From Antrihabitans auranticaus (GTDB lineage Bacteria > Actinomycetota > Actinomycetes > Mycobacteriales > Mycobacteriaceae), in NCBI RefSeq assembly GCF_016481275.1, contig NZ_JAEMNW010000004.1:496001-560000 (forward strand): DNA of 64,000 nucleotides, read 5' to 3'. The notes beneath the pieces were generated by a model. That model searched no databases, was not told where the DNA came from, and saw nothing but the letters and a program-made list of their open reading frames with translations. Both the position numbers and the translations under genes were made by a program. Position 1 is the first letter of the stretch; each line of letters begins with the position of its first letter. Shown here piece by piece: positions 40,534 through 49,213 of the stretch.

Positions 40534-41544
40534 ATGCGTGACTTTGTGTGTCGAAACTGTGGGCAGCGGTTGACGTTCGAGAATTCGGTGTGCCTGAACT
40601 GCCGGAGTTCGGTGCGGTTCCATCTCCCTTCTCGCGCAATGCTTGTCCTCGATGACACCGACAAGACAGTTCGACAGGACGACTCCGAGTGGCGTAGCTG
40701 CGCGAATCTCACAGTGGCACGGTGTAATTGGCTGGTCGAGGCGGATTCCGGCGAACCTTTGTGCGTGTCTTGTCGGTTGACGCGCACGCGGCCCGCGGAC
40801 CACGATATCGACGCCATGGCGGCGTTTGCCGATGCCGAAACCAACAAGCGCCGTGTGATCCTCGAACTCACCGAGCTTTCGTTGGCGATCACCGGGCGCG
40901 ACGAGGATCCGCAGACCGGGCTCGCATTCGACCTGCTTTCGAGTTCGAATCAGAAGGTAATCACCGGGCACGACGACGGGCTGATCACTCTCGACCTCGC
41001 CGAGGGCGATGATGTTCACCGGGAACGGCTGCGGGTGTCGATGGCAGAGCCGTACCGCACACTGGTCGGGCACTTCCGTCACGAGATCGGCCATTACTAC
41101 CAGATGGTTTTGGTCGGCGAGGGAGAGAGTCGCAGCCGTTTCGAGTCGTTGTTCGGAAACCCCGATGACGACTATCAAGCAGCGTTGGACCGCCACTACA
41201 GCGAAGGTGCACCAGCGGGGTGGGAGTCGGACTTCGTATCCTCGTACGCAACGATGCATCCTGCGGAAGACTGGGCTGAGACCTTCGCGCACTACTTGCA
41301 TATTCGCGACACCCTGGACACGGCTGCCGCTTTCGCGATGGCCCCCGCGGCATCGACGCTCGAATCCCCACTGCCGGGCGAGATCGGATTCGCGCGGATT
41401 ATCGAGTGGTGGCTCCCGCTCTCATGGTCGCTGAACCAGATAAACCGTTCGATGGGCCATCAGGATCTGTATCCGTTCGTCCTCGCTCCGAAGGTCCTCG
41501 AGAAAATGCGGTTGGTGCACGATCTGATCGTTCCGGCGGGCTGA
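40534..41544 (+). CDS. Zinc-ribbon, putative zinc-binding metallopeptidase
   Basis: A 336-residue protein. The first 25 residues form a zinc ribbon (Cys6, Cys9, Cys20, Cys23). A metallopeptidase domain follows, with HEIGH in FRHEIGHYYQ (about residue 186) as the HExxH motif and a downstream Glu in AEDWAETFAHYLH as likely third ligand. It fits the putative zinc-binding metallopeptidase family (PF15887 type). Substrate and localisation are unknown; no signal peptide is seen, so it is probably cytosolic. Confidence 0.82.
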   Translation: MRDFVCRNCGQRLTFENSVCLNCRSSVRFHLPSRAMLVLDDTDKTVRQDDSEWRSCANLTVARCNWLVEADSGEPLCVSCRLTRTRPADHDIDAMAAFADAETNKRRVILELTELSLAITGRDEDPQTGLAFDLLSSSNQKVITGHDDGLITLDLAEGDDVHRERLRVSMAEPYRTLVGHFRHEIGHYYQMVLVGEGESRSRFESLFGNPDDDYQAALDRHYSEGAPAGWESDFVSSYATMHPAEDWAETFAHYLHIRDTLDTAAAFAMAPAASTLESPLPGEIGFARIIEWWLPLSWSLNQINRSMGHQDLYPFVLAPKVLEKMRLVHDLIVPAG

Positions 41545-41684
41545 GATCGACCGGTTCGTCGCGGATGATGGCCGAAGTGAAGTACGTACTCCTCGAGGAC
41601 GCGATCGGGCGGGTTCTTCCGGCTCGAACGATGCGTTTGGCACGGCAGCGCGGGACGCGTTGCATAGTCGGTCATTTCGAGTCG

Positions 41685-42389
41685 TCAGTCGCAGCAGGCA
41701 CAGCCGCGGGTGGTTTCTGTTGGAGCGGCGGTGTAGCTGATCGGTGTCGGACAGCAGGTATGTCCCCGCCAGGCTTCGCGGCCTTCTTTGACGGCGATGA
41801 CCGCGATAACGAGGGCGGCGACCGGGTCGGCCCAGGACCAGCCGAACAGGCTGTTGAGCAACAACCCCACGAGTAGGACCGCGGACAAGTAGGTGCAGAG
41901 CAGCGTTTGTTTGGAATCCGCGACCGCAGACAGGGATCCGAGTTCACGGCCGGCTCGACGCTGCGCATATGACAGCACGGGCATGATCGCGAGACTGGCT
42001 GCGGCCAGGCCGATCCCGATCGGTGAGTGCTGCGCTTCGCCGATTCCCAATAGTGCGCGAACGGCGTCGACGGTGACGTACGCGGCGAGAGCGAAGAACG
42101 AGAATGCGATGATCCGCAGCGCGGTCTTCTCCCGTGCCTCGGGGTCTCGGCCGGCGAATTGCCATGCCACCGCGGCCGCGGAGGCGACTTCGATAACGGA
42201 GTCCAGGCCGAACCCGATCAAAGCTGTCGAGGACGCTCGTGTGCCTTCGGTGAGCGCGATGGCCGCCTCGCCGACGTTGTAGGTGATGGTGGCGGCGACG
42301 AACCAACGAATCCTTTTTGCGAGCAACACTTTCCGTGCGGGCGACGGGCCTTGGCCGTGTACATCGGGCATTCCCAGCTCAGCGCTCAT
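41685..42389 (-). CDS. CDF-like cation efflux protein
   Basis: A 234-residue membrane protein with about five or six helices. It carries the CDF-like metal site in ALIGFGLDSVIEVASAA and AVADSKQTLLCTYLSAVLL, and a Cys-rich tail (CCPTP..., GCACCD) suited to soft metals. The ATG at 42389 overlaps the stop of the CmtR-like gene (ATGA). It likely exports the metal sensed by that repressor, plausibly Cd, Pb or Zn. Confidence 0.88.
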   Translation of the reverse strand: MSAELGMPDVHGQGPSPARKVLLAKRIRWFVAATITYNVGEAAIALTEGTRASSTALIGFGLDSVIEVASAAAVAWQFAGRDPEAREKTALRIIAFSFFALAAYVTVDAVRALLGIGEAQHSPIGIGLAAASLAIMPVLSYAQRRAGRELGSLSAVADSKQTLLCTYLSAVLLVGLLLNSLFGWSWADPVAALVIAVIAVKEGREAWRGHTCCPTPISYTAAPTETTRGCACCD

Positions 42390-42733
42390 CAGCAGCATCC
42401 ATCGGTATCGGCAGTCGGACAGCACGCCGGGTCGACCGCGAGCACGAGCCCGAGCAGATCGTCGAGTGCCTTCCCGATTCGCCGATCGGCGAGCTCGTAG
42501 CGATTGCGTCGTCCCTCGGGCACGGCAACGACCAGGCCACATCCGCGTAAGCAGGCCAAGTGGTTGGACAGGATCTGCCGCGACACGCCTATCTCGTCGG
42601 CCAGATGGGACGGGTAGTTCGGGCTGTCACGCAAGCTGAGCAGGATCTGGGTACGCGTCGAATCCGACAGCGCATAACCGAACCGAGAGAGCGCGTCAGA
42701 GTGCGGGATCGTCTCCATGCACAGATAGTACAT
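42389..42733 (-). CDS. cmtR: CmtR-like Cd/Pb-sensing ArsR/SmtB repressor
   Basis: A 114-residue winged-helix repressor resembling M. tuberculosis CmtR. The metal ligands correspond: Cys5 (YYLCM, compare Cys4 of CmtR) and the two Cys in NHLACLRGCGL (Cys57/Cys61 of CmtR). Keeping the ATG at 42733 preserves the N-terminal ligand; starting at the next Met would lose it. The C-terminal tail adds a Cys-rich DPACCP...DGCC. A dyad lies at the start codon (42732-42745). It is coupled to the efflux gene. Confidence 0.88.
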   Translation of the reverse strand: MYYLCMETIPHSDALSRFGYALSDSTRTQILLSLRDSPNYPSHLADEIGVSRQILSNHLACLRGCGLVVAVPEGRRNRYELADRRIGKALDDLLGLVLAVDPACCPTADTDGCC

Positions 42734-42745
42734 ACACTTCTGTAT
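42732..42745. promoter_or_regulatory. Candidate CmtR operator
   Basis: ATACA-CTTC-TGTAT is a perfect 5-bp-arm dyad that includes the first bases of the repressor's start codon. Binding here would block transcription or a leaderless start. Confidence 0.5.
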
Positions 42746-42802
42746 TCAGAAAAGGATGAACTTTGACGCAAACCTGCATGAAGTTGTGGGCGGGTCCATC
42801 GG

Positions 42803-43798
42803 TCACGTGCGCAAGGTCTGCGACGGGGTTCGGCCGTAGCGCTTTCGGTAAGCGGCGGCGAAGCGCGCGACGTGTCCGAAGCCCCAGCGGTAGGCGATGT
42901 CACCGACGGTGTGGCCGTCTCCGGGTACAGCAGCGAGCAGGTCTTGGTGGGCTCGGGCAAGTCGCACGTTGCGGAGGTATTCCATCGGGGTGAGGCCGAG
43001 GTAGTCGGCGAAGGCGATCTGCAGGGTTCGGACGCCGGTGTCTGCGGTCAGTGCCATGTCGGCGACAGTCAGCGGTGCGGCGGGGTCGTACTCGATCAGG
43101 TCGATCACTCGCGAAATCATGCGGGGACGGGGTGGGCGTGGGTCGCCGGCGAGGCGTCCGGTGAAGTTGTTCGGTTGGGCCGCGAGGAGTTGGCCGACGA
43201 CGAGTTCTTCGAGTGGCCGCAGGACGAGTTGCGGTGCGTCGGTGTCGATCGCGTCGCGGAGCAGTGACACTGCACGTAACCAGTTGCGGCCGTGGCCACT
43301 GCCGATGTCGAAGCCGATGGCGAAGTGGACAGCTTCGTCGGGCGGATATCCGAGGGTGCTTTCTACTGTGCGATCCACGACGGCGCGGCTGACTTTGACC
43401 GCGATCTGTTCGCAGTCCGCGCTCCACCGCATGCTCGATTCTTCGGTCGGGGTGAGCACCGCTGCTCGTCCGGGTGCCGATTCGATCTCGTCGCGTCCGC
43501 ATTGGGTCAGGGTGTATCCGCGCAGTGGGACGTTGATTTCGTAGTAGGAGTGCAGCCGCCCGGGGCGGACGATAACTTCGGTGCCGTGTCGTATGTCGGC
43601 GATCGTGATGGCGTCGGTTCGCCGCGCTCGCAGGGCCACGTCGAGATCGTGTGTGGGGCCTACTATTTCGAGAGAGTGCGAGCTGAAGATCGACGAGATT
43701 CGGTCCTGAGCTTCATCCCGATCGGTCGTGTGCACGACGTCGGTCGACCATGTGGGGTGTTCGTGATGTTGGACGGCCTTGTCCGGTGTAGCGCTCAT
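42803..43798 (-). CDS. AraC/XylS-family transcriptional regulator
   Basis: A 331-residue regulator: an N-terminal ligand-sensing domain (about 1-210, AraC-binding-like 2 type) and a C-terminal double HTH (230-331) with MALTADTGVRTLQIAFADYLG and VGDIAYRWGFGHVARFAAAYRKRYG. It is encoded 46 bp after the ring-fission hydrolase gene in the same direction and probably activates the divergent aromatic cluster in response to its substrate. The N-terminal domain gives no clue to the ligand. Confidence 0.9.
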   Translation of the reverse strand: MSATPDKAVQHHEHPTWSTDVVHTTDRDEAQDRISSIFSSHSLEIVGPTHDLDVALRARRTDAITIADIRHGTEVIVRPGRLHSYYEINVPLRGYTLTQCGRDEIESAPGRAAVLTPTEESSMRWSADCEQIAVKVSRAVVDRTVESTLGYPPDEAVHFAIGFDIGSGHGRNWLRAVSLLRDAIDTDAPQLVLRPLEELVVGQLLAAQPNNFTGRLAGDPRPPRPRMISRVIDLIEYDPAAPLTVADMALTADTGVRTLQIAFADYLGLTPMEYLRNVRLARAHQDLLAAVPGDGHTVGDIAYRWGFGHVARFAAAYRKRYGRTPSQTLRT

Positions 43799-43843
43799 TG
43801 TGTGTCTTTACGTCGGTTGTCTCATTGTGCAGGGCGGGCGGCG

Positions 43844-44725
43844 TCACTGCGCCTCTTTATCAGAGTCTCCGGAGAGGAACTGGTCAACCAGGGCATTGAA
43901 CCGAGTGGTGTGTTCGATTTGTACCCAGTGCCCGCAACGGGCGAACACGTGCAGCTGGCTGTTCGGGATCAGGTCGAGCAGCCGTCGACTTGTCGACAGA
44001 GGGATCACCTGATCGTCACGGCCGTGCACGATCAGGGTCTCGTGGGTGAGGGCGGCAATCTCCTTTTCCGGAACGGCCATTGCGGTGACCCTGTCCTGCC
44101 TGGGGGCTGGGAACATCGCTGCGTAGGCTTCGTGGACGCCGGGGCGCGTGGCGGCGCGGTGCCGTAACTCGGCGAGCTCGTCGGTCGCGAACCTCGGGTC
44201 GTAGGCGAATATATTGAGCAGCCGTCGCATGTTCTGCACCGACGGCTGATGGCCCCACACCGCGTCCAAACCAGGCGTGAGCGGAAACAGGACTCCCACA
44301 CTGCCCATGAGTACGAGCCGGTTGACCCGTTCCGGGTGACGCGTGGCCAGCCGCAGCGCCAATGCACCGCCGAAGCTGTTGCCCACGGGGGATACTCGCT
44401 GGAGTCCCAGTGCGTCGAGGAAGCCGATCAGGTGCGTCAGCCAAGTGTCGGCGTTGTACTCCGCGTGGTCGGGACGCTCGGTGTAGCCGAACCCGAGGAT
44501 GTCGGGGGCGATCACTCGGTGGTGTTTGGCCAGTTCAGGGATCGTCAAGCGCCAGTTCGCCCATGCCGACACTCCGGGGCCGGAACCGTGAATGAGTAGC
44601 ACCGGATCCCCGGACCCGACGTCGTGATAGTTGGTGGCGAGACCGTTCACCTCTATGCTCCGGCCGATCTCGGGTGAAGCTTCGTGTATCTGATCGGCTT
44701 CGGATATGGCGATTTGCTGTGTCAT
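43844..44725 (-). CDS. Meta-cleavage product hydrolase (alpha/beta hydrolase)
   Basis: A 293-residue alpha/beta hydrolase of the BphD/MhpC/HsaD type. The oxyanion loop is HGSGPGVSAW (residues 46-55), the nucleophile is Ser117 in GNSFGG, and the catalytic His is in ARCGHWVQIEH. It cleaves C-C bonds of ring-fission products from catechol dioxygenases. AAAGGAAAT precedes the ATG at 44725. It diverges from the ferredoxin-dioxygenase genes, with about 215 bp of shared regulatory DNA between. Confidence 0.9.
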   Translation of the reverse strand: MTQQIAISEADQIHEASPEIGRSIEVNGLATNYHDVGSGDPVLLIHGSGPGVSAWANWRLTIPELAKHHRVIAPDILGFGYTERPDHAEYNADTWLTHLIGFLDALGLQRVSPVGNSFGGALALRLATRHPERVNRLVLMGSVGVLFPLTPGLDAVWGHQPSVQNMRRLLNIFAYDPRFATDELAELRHRAATRPGVHEAYAAMFPAPRQDRVTAMAVPEKEIAALTHETLIVHGRDDQVIPLSTSRRLLDLIPNSQLHVFARCGHWVQIEHTTRFNALVDQFLSGDSDKEAQ

Positions 44726-44941
44726 CGAGATTTCCTTTCTCGCCGCACGAATAGCGGCTGATGTTTCGAATCTCGCATGCGGCGGTGCGGTGGGCAAGAC
44801 CGCCGGCGCATCCGAAGTGAGTTGGCGCACAAATGCTTGCGCGAACCGGATAAGACCTTCGCGCAGCGGATCGGAATCCGTTCGCGGCCCTGTCACAGTG
44901 GGGTCATCGACAACGCAAGCTCCACCGGCGAGGAGGTTTTC

Positions 44942-45343
44942 ATGAACGACATTGATTGCAGCACAGCGTGTTCAGTCGCTGACCTGTCCATGCAGGCCAC
45001 CTCGAGTGCCGGGGCAGTGCGAATCCTGCCGGCGAATGTGCGGTTTTCCGTCGAGCCTGGCGAGTCGATCGTCGACGCGGTTCGCAGGATTGGATATCGC
45101 ACGCGCTATTGCTGCCGACGGGGAGGCTGCGGTGCGTGCAAAGCGGACCTGGTCGCCGGGACAGTGCACTATTCGGTCCCGATTGCCGAGTCGGTCCTCA
45201 GCGTCGCCGAGCGCCGGGAGGGCAAGTGCCTACCGTGCCGAGCGCATCCTGTCGGCGAGATCGTCATCCGGCTCGCTGAGCGAGACCGGCTACGCCGCAC
45301 ATTCGGCTTCATCAATCCTGCCAGCGGCGACGCTGGCCGCTGA
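44942..45343 (+). CDS. XylT-like [2Fe-2S] ferredoxin
   Basis: A 133-residue ferredoxin with a plant-type cluster site C-x4-C-x2-C-x29-C (Cys58, Cys63, Cys66, Cys96). The segment CRRGGCGACKADLVAGTVHY resembles XylT, which re-reduces and reactivates catechol 2,3-dioxygenase after oxidation of its iron. GAGGAGG precedes the ATG. Immediate position before the dioxygenase gene supports that role. An N-terminal extension of about 25 residues is unusual. Electron donation to the LLM oxygenase is less likely since that uses reduced flavin. Confidence 0.85.
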   Translation: MNDIDCSTACSVADLSMQATSSAGAVRILPANVRFSVEPGESIVDAVRRIGYRTRYCCRRGGCGACKADLVAGTVHYSVPIAESVLSVAERREGKCLPCRAHPVGEIVIRLAERDRLRRTFGFINPASGDAGR

Positions 45344-45355
45344 AAGGAACAACAC

Positions 45356-46270
45356 ATGGGTGTCATAAGACTCGGGTACGTCCATTTACGGGTCACCGAC
45401 CTGGATTCCTCGACCGAGCACTATCGCAACACGCTCGGCATGGACGCTGTCGCCGAGGAAGACGGGCGGCTCTACCTGAAGTCCTGGGATGAACACGACC
45501 ATCATTCCGTGGTCCTGGAAGAAGGCGGTGTCGGGCTGGTCAAACTCGGCTATAAAGTCGCTACGCCGGAGGACTTGGACGAGTTCGAGCATCGCGCAAC
45601 GGTATTCGGTGCTCGGGTGCAACGGATGAGCAAGGGCGACAACGTCGGAGTCGGCGACGGACTGCGGATAACTCTGCCGTCGGAGCACACCCTCGAGCTT
45701 TACAACGACGTCGAGTATCTCGGAAATGCCACGGGCAGCTGGAATCCCGACCCGTGGCCGCGAGAAGGCCTGCGTGGCATCGGGGTTCCGCGACTGGACC
45801 ACACTCTTATCACCACCGCCGACCCGATCCTGCTGGAACGGTTCTTCTCCGAGGTGCTCGGCTTCCGGGCAGCCGAACGTCTCGTCGGCGGTCCCGATAA
45901 CGACGACCTCGTCGGCTCATGGATGTTCTGCGGTGAACAGCCCCACGACATCGCCTTCGTCAAGGGGGAGCAGGGCAAACTGCACCACTTCGCGTACCAC
46001 GTCGACGACTGGACCAGCCTGCTCCGCGCCGGCGACATCTTCTCCATGCGCGACGTCCCGATCGATTTCGGACCCGCCCGGCACGGCATCACCCGCGGGG
46101 AAACGCTGTACTTCTTCGACCCGGCCGGCAACCGCAACGAGATCTTCGCCGGCGGCTACCGCACCGGTCCCGACTTCCGCACCATCACCTGGACGATGGA
46201 CAAGGCCGCGCAGGGCATCAACTACACCCATCGCGAACTCGATCCCGACTTCCTCAACGTCGTCACCTGA
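45356..46270 (+). CDS. Catechol 2,3-dioxygenase (extradiol, type I)
   Basis: A 304-residue two-domain vicinal-oxygen-chelate enzyme. The Fe(II) ligands are His149 (PRLDHTLI), His211 (KLHHFAYHVD) and Glu262 (GNRNEIFAGG). Catalytic His243 (ARHGIT) and Tyr252 (TLYFFDP) match XylE. It opens a catechol ring next to the hydroxyls. It follows the ferredoxin gene by 12 bp. The actual catechol is unknown; two different hydrolases in the cluster suggest a substituted ring. Confidence 0.93.
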   Translation: MGVIRLGYVHLRVTDLDSSTEHYRNTLGMDAVAEEDGRLYLKSWDEHDHHSVVLEEGGVGLVKLGYKVATPEDLDEFEHRATVFGARVQRMSKGDNVGVGDGLRITLPSEHTLELYNDVEYLGNATGSWNPDPWPREGLRGIGVPRLDHTLITTADPILLERFFSEVLGFRAAERLVGGPDNDDLVGSWMFCGEQPHDIAFVKGEQGKLHHFAYHVDDWTSLLRAGDIFSMRDVPIDFGPARHGITRGETLYFFDPAGNRNEIFAGGYRTGPDFRTITWTMDKAAQGINYTHRELDPDFLNVVT

Positions 46271-46310
46271 TGGATTCACCATGGACAAACAGAAATCTGA
46301 AGGAGCCGAC

Positions 46311-46925
46311 ATGAATACCGCGATCGCGCCAAGTCCTGTCGACGTGAAGCTCTTGCGCCGACGACTCGGCGAATTCTCCACCGGCGTCACCGTCGTGACC
46401 TACCGGGACAGCGACGGACAACCGCGCGGTGCCACGATGAACTCGTTCACGTCGGTGTCGATGGATCCACCGCTCGTGCTGGTGTCCGTCGCCCGGCAGG
46501 CGAAAGCTTGTGAAGGGCTGCGCGACAACGCCTTCACCGTCAACATTTTGGCCGCGAATCAACTCGACCTCGCTCTGCATTTCGCGGGCAGACCGAACAC
46601 CTCGCTGGTAGTGGGGTGGCACGAACCGACCGTCGGGCCACCGCGCCTCACCGGTACGGCGGCGTGGTTGCAGTGCCGTTCGTGGCGTGACTACGACGGT
46701 GGCGACCACATCCTCGTCCTCGGTGAAGTCGAGCACCACGACGCCCGACCGTTGGAACCGTTGACCTTTCACCGTGGCGAGTTCCGACGTCCCGGTCTCA
46801 AGCTGCTGCAGCTGCCCCGCACTGTCGCGTTCGACGGTCGCCCGGCCTGCGAATGGGCCAGCCACGTCAACATGTTCTACGCGCTGGCCGATGCCGGCAT
46901 CGACGACCAACCGCTCGATATCTGA
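46311..46925 (+). CDS. Flavin reductase
   Basis: A 204-residue flavin reductase of the HpaC/HsaB-like family (FSTGVTVVTYRDSDGQPRGATMNSFTSVSMDPPLVLVSV). It uses NAD(P)H to make FADH2 or FMNH2 for a partner monooxygenase. The ATG at 46311 has AAGGAG before it; an ATG at 46281 is possible. It is encoded 14 bp before the LLM monooxygenase, its natural partner. Confidence 0.92.
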   Translation: MNTAIAPSPVDVKLLRRRLGEFSTGVTVVTYRDSDGQPRGATMNSFTSVSMDPPLVLVSVARQAKACEGLRDNAFTVNILAANQLDLALHFAGRPNTSLVVGWHEPTVGPPRLTGTAAWLQCRSWRDYDGGDHILVLGEVEHHDARPLEPLTFHRGEFRRPGLKLLQLPRTVAFDGRPACEWASHVNMFYALADAGIDDQPLDI

Positions 46926-46939
46926 TCAGGAGATGCATC

Positions 46940-48211
46940 ATGAAAGTCAACTATTTCCAACAGGTTCCGTACCGTCAGCTTCCCGACGACTTCGAACAGC
47001 GATACGAATCCGTCGTCACGACACCGTATTTCGATGTTACGACCTCGGACAACGTCATTGGCGCGTTCCGCCAGTCCATCGACGAACTCATGCACGCCGC
47101 CCGCGCCGGCTTCGACGGGCTGCTGGTCACCGAGCACGGGCAAAGTTCCTACGACATGGCACCGAACCCGAACATCGTCGAATCCGCGGTGGCCTACGCC
47201 ACCGAAATCGAGAACATCGCAACCGCGATCTACCCCGTCGGGCGCTCGTTGGGCAAAAGTCGTGAACCTATCCGCGTCGCCGAGGAACTGGCGATGATCG
47301 ACGCCATTTCCAGTGGCCGTTTGGTCAGCGGTTTCCCCGTCGGACTGGCCTACGACGCGAACATCAACAACGGTGTGCCACCGGCGCAGACACGTCAGCG
47401 TTTCGACGAGAATCTGGAACTGGTGCTCAAAGCGTGGACCGAACGCGAAGCGTTCCCCTGGAACGGGCGCTTCGCGCAGCATGCGGCAGTAAACATCTGG
47501 CCCAGGCCCATCCAGCAGGCGCCGCATCCTCCGGTGTGGATCACCGGCATCGGCAATCCGAAGACGATGCAGATGACCATCGATCGCGAGTTCGGGTTCA
47601 ACTACTTCGGCTGGTTCGGTCTCAAGGTCACCGGACGGCGAATCTTCGACCGGTTCTGGGAACTGCTCGACAAGTCCGGCAAGGACGCCAACCCCTACCG
47701 CCTCGGGTTCATGCAGACCATCTGCGTCGCCGACACCGACGCGAAAGCCGAAGCACTGTATGCCAAGCACGCCGAGTACTTCTTCCAGAAAGGCATCGGC
47801 TCGATCCCCATGCAACGCCTCGCGTTGCCCGGCGGGATCGATATCCGCGGCGTCGAGGCGATCATGCGCGACCCGGGCGATTTCGGCATCTATAACAAGA
47901 TGCGCACCGCGTCTTTCGCTGATCTGGTCGACGCCGGCTCGGTGATCTGCGGTTCACCCGACACGGTTGCCGAGCAACTAATCGCCTACGCCCGCGAATA
48001 TCGCATCGGCAACCTGCACGCGATGCTGCAGTTCGGTTCCATGCCGCACGATCTGGCAAAAGACAACATCGATCTGTTCGCGAGCGCCGTGATGCCGCGC
48101 CTGAAGCAGGTGTGGGACGACGAGGGCCACGAACATCATTGGTGGCCTGAGAGTCTCGGCGGCCGACCACTCGCAACCAGCCCGAACAATTTGATTGGAG
48201 CACTCGCATGA
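46940..48211 (+). CDS. LLM-class flavin-dependent monooxygenase
   Basis: A 423-residue luciferase-like (TIM barrel) monooxygenase with LLVTEHGQSSYDMAPNP and AEELAMIDAISSGRLVSGFPVG, the flavin- and substrate-pocket strands of the family. It needs reduced flavin from the preceding gene. In this setting it may hydroxylate an aromatic ring to the catechol, or cleave a C-C or C-X bond to unveil it. LLM enzymes are less usual than group A or HpaB-type enzymes as the feeder of a catechol dioxygenase. The stop overlaps the next start (ATGA). Confidence 0.9.
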   Translation: MKVNYFQQVPYRQLPDDFEQRYESVVTTPYFDVTTSDNVIGAFRQSIDELMHAARAGFDGLLVTEHGQSSYDMAPNPNIVESAVAYATEIENIATAIYPVGRSLGKSREPIRVAEELAMIDAISSGRLVSGFPVGLAYDANINNGVPPAQTRQRFDENLELVLKAWTEREAFPWNGRFAQHAAVNIWPRPIQQAPHPPVWITGIGNPKTMQMTIDREFGFNYFGWFGLKVTGRRIFDRFWELLDKSGKDANPYRLGFMQTICVADTDAKAEALYAKHAEYFFQKGIGSIPMQRLALPGGIDIRGVEAIMRDPGDFGIYNKMRTASFADLVDAGSVICGSPDTVAEQLIAYAREYRIGNLHAMLQFGSMPHDLAKDNIDLFASAVMPRLKQVWDDEGHEHHWWPESLGGRPLATSPNNLIGALA

Positions 48212-49026
48212 GTACGATCGCCCTACCCGAGGTCACCGAACGGGTCGTCGAGGTCTGGAACGGCAAGATTCGCCTGCGGTTCAAAGTCACCGGTAGCGGG
48301 CCGGGCCTGGTGTATCTGCACCCGGCCGCCGGTCTTGCCTGGGACGGATTTCTCGCCCGGTTGGCCCAGGACTACACCGTCTACGCCCCCGAATTCCCCG
48401 GCACTTCACCCGTCGACCCCTACGCCATCCACCACGTCGACGACCTGTGGCAACTGGTGCTTCTCTATGAGGAGGCCATCCGCCGCCTGGACATCGGTAC
48501 GCCGGTCCTGGTCGGGCAATCATTCGGCGGGATGCTCGCTGCCGAACTGGCCGCTGCCTACCCCGATCAGTTCGACAAGCTCGTCCTGCTCGATCCGATC
48601 GGCCTGTGGCGCGAGGACAAGCCGGTCGCGAACTGGATCACCGCCGCACCGACCGAGCTTCCGGCCATGCTTTTCGCTGACCCGGAAGGCCAAGCAGCCC
48701 AGGCGATGTTCACACCCCCCACCGACCCGGAAGAAGCGATCGCCGCCGGCGCCGGGATGGTGTGGGCGCTGGGCTGCACCGGTAAATTCGTCTGGCCCAT
48801 CCCGGACAAGGGCCTGAAGAATCGCCTGCACCGCATCACCGCACCGACCCTGATCATCTGGGGCGAACAGGACAAGCTGATCGACGTCTCGTACGCGGAC
48901 GAGTTCGCGTGCCGAATCGCCGGCAGCACCGTCGCGACCGTGCCCGGTGCGGGACACATTCCGCAGGTCGAGCAAACCGACCTCACCCACAAACACGTCG
49001 ACGGCTTCCTACGCGAAGGCCGGTGA
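48208..49026 (+). CDS. Alpha/beta hydrolase, second in cluster
   Basis: A 272-residue alpha/beta hydrolase with nucleophile Ser105 (VGQSFGGML), a catalytic His in GAGHIPQVE and an Asp in GEQDKLID. The oxyanion loop is LHPAAG rather than HGSGPG, so it is not a close copy of the hydrolase at 43844. It may cleave an ester or carboxylic product, or a second ring-fission product. It is coupled to the LLM gene and ends at a strong hairpin. Confidence 0.88.
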   Translation: MSTIALPEVTERVVEVWNGKIRLRFKVTGSGPGLVYLHPAAGLAWDGFLARLAQDYTVYAPEFPGTSPVDPYAIHHVDDLWQLVLLYEEAIRRLDIGTPVLVGQSFGGMLAAELAAAYPDQFDKLVLLDPIGLWREDKPVANWITAAPTELPAMLFADPEGQAAQAMFTPPTDPEEAIAAGAGMVWALGCTGKFVWPIPDKGLKNRLHRITAPTLIIWGEQDKLIDVSYADEFACRIAGSTVATVPGAGHIPQVEQTDLTHKHVDGFLREGR

Positions 49027-49124
49027 CTGGATTCGGTATCACGAGTCGGCCCGGCTGAACCGCCGGTGCCTTGGTGGTGCCCAGCAGCGACATCATCGGT
49101 GCGCCGGAACTTCGCGACGGGTCG

Positions 49125-49150
49125 GGTCGGCGTCATGTTGGACGCCGACC
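49125..49150. terminator. Strong hairpin terminator
   Basis: GGTCGGCGTC-ATGTTG-GACGCCGACC: ten perfect pairs with a 6-base loop, between the convergent second hydrolase and Nudix genes. It can serve both. Confidence 0.8.
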
Positions 49151-49213
49151 ACCGTCGGGGAGCACGAAGTGGGTGCGTTCTACATCGAGTGCGCCCGACG
49201 TACTGGTCTCCGG

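Noticed and set aside
40167-40892. 241-codon minus-strand frame
   Set aside because: Antisense to the metallopeptidase 5' end and the intergenic repeat; Ser/Arg-rich shadow.
44726-44941. GGCGCA-type repeats in the divergent catabolic promoter
   Set aside because: Several GGCGCA/GCGCGA copies occur but spacing is irregular and the motif is common in GC-rich DNA, so no operator is claimed.
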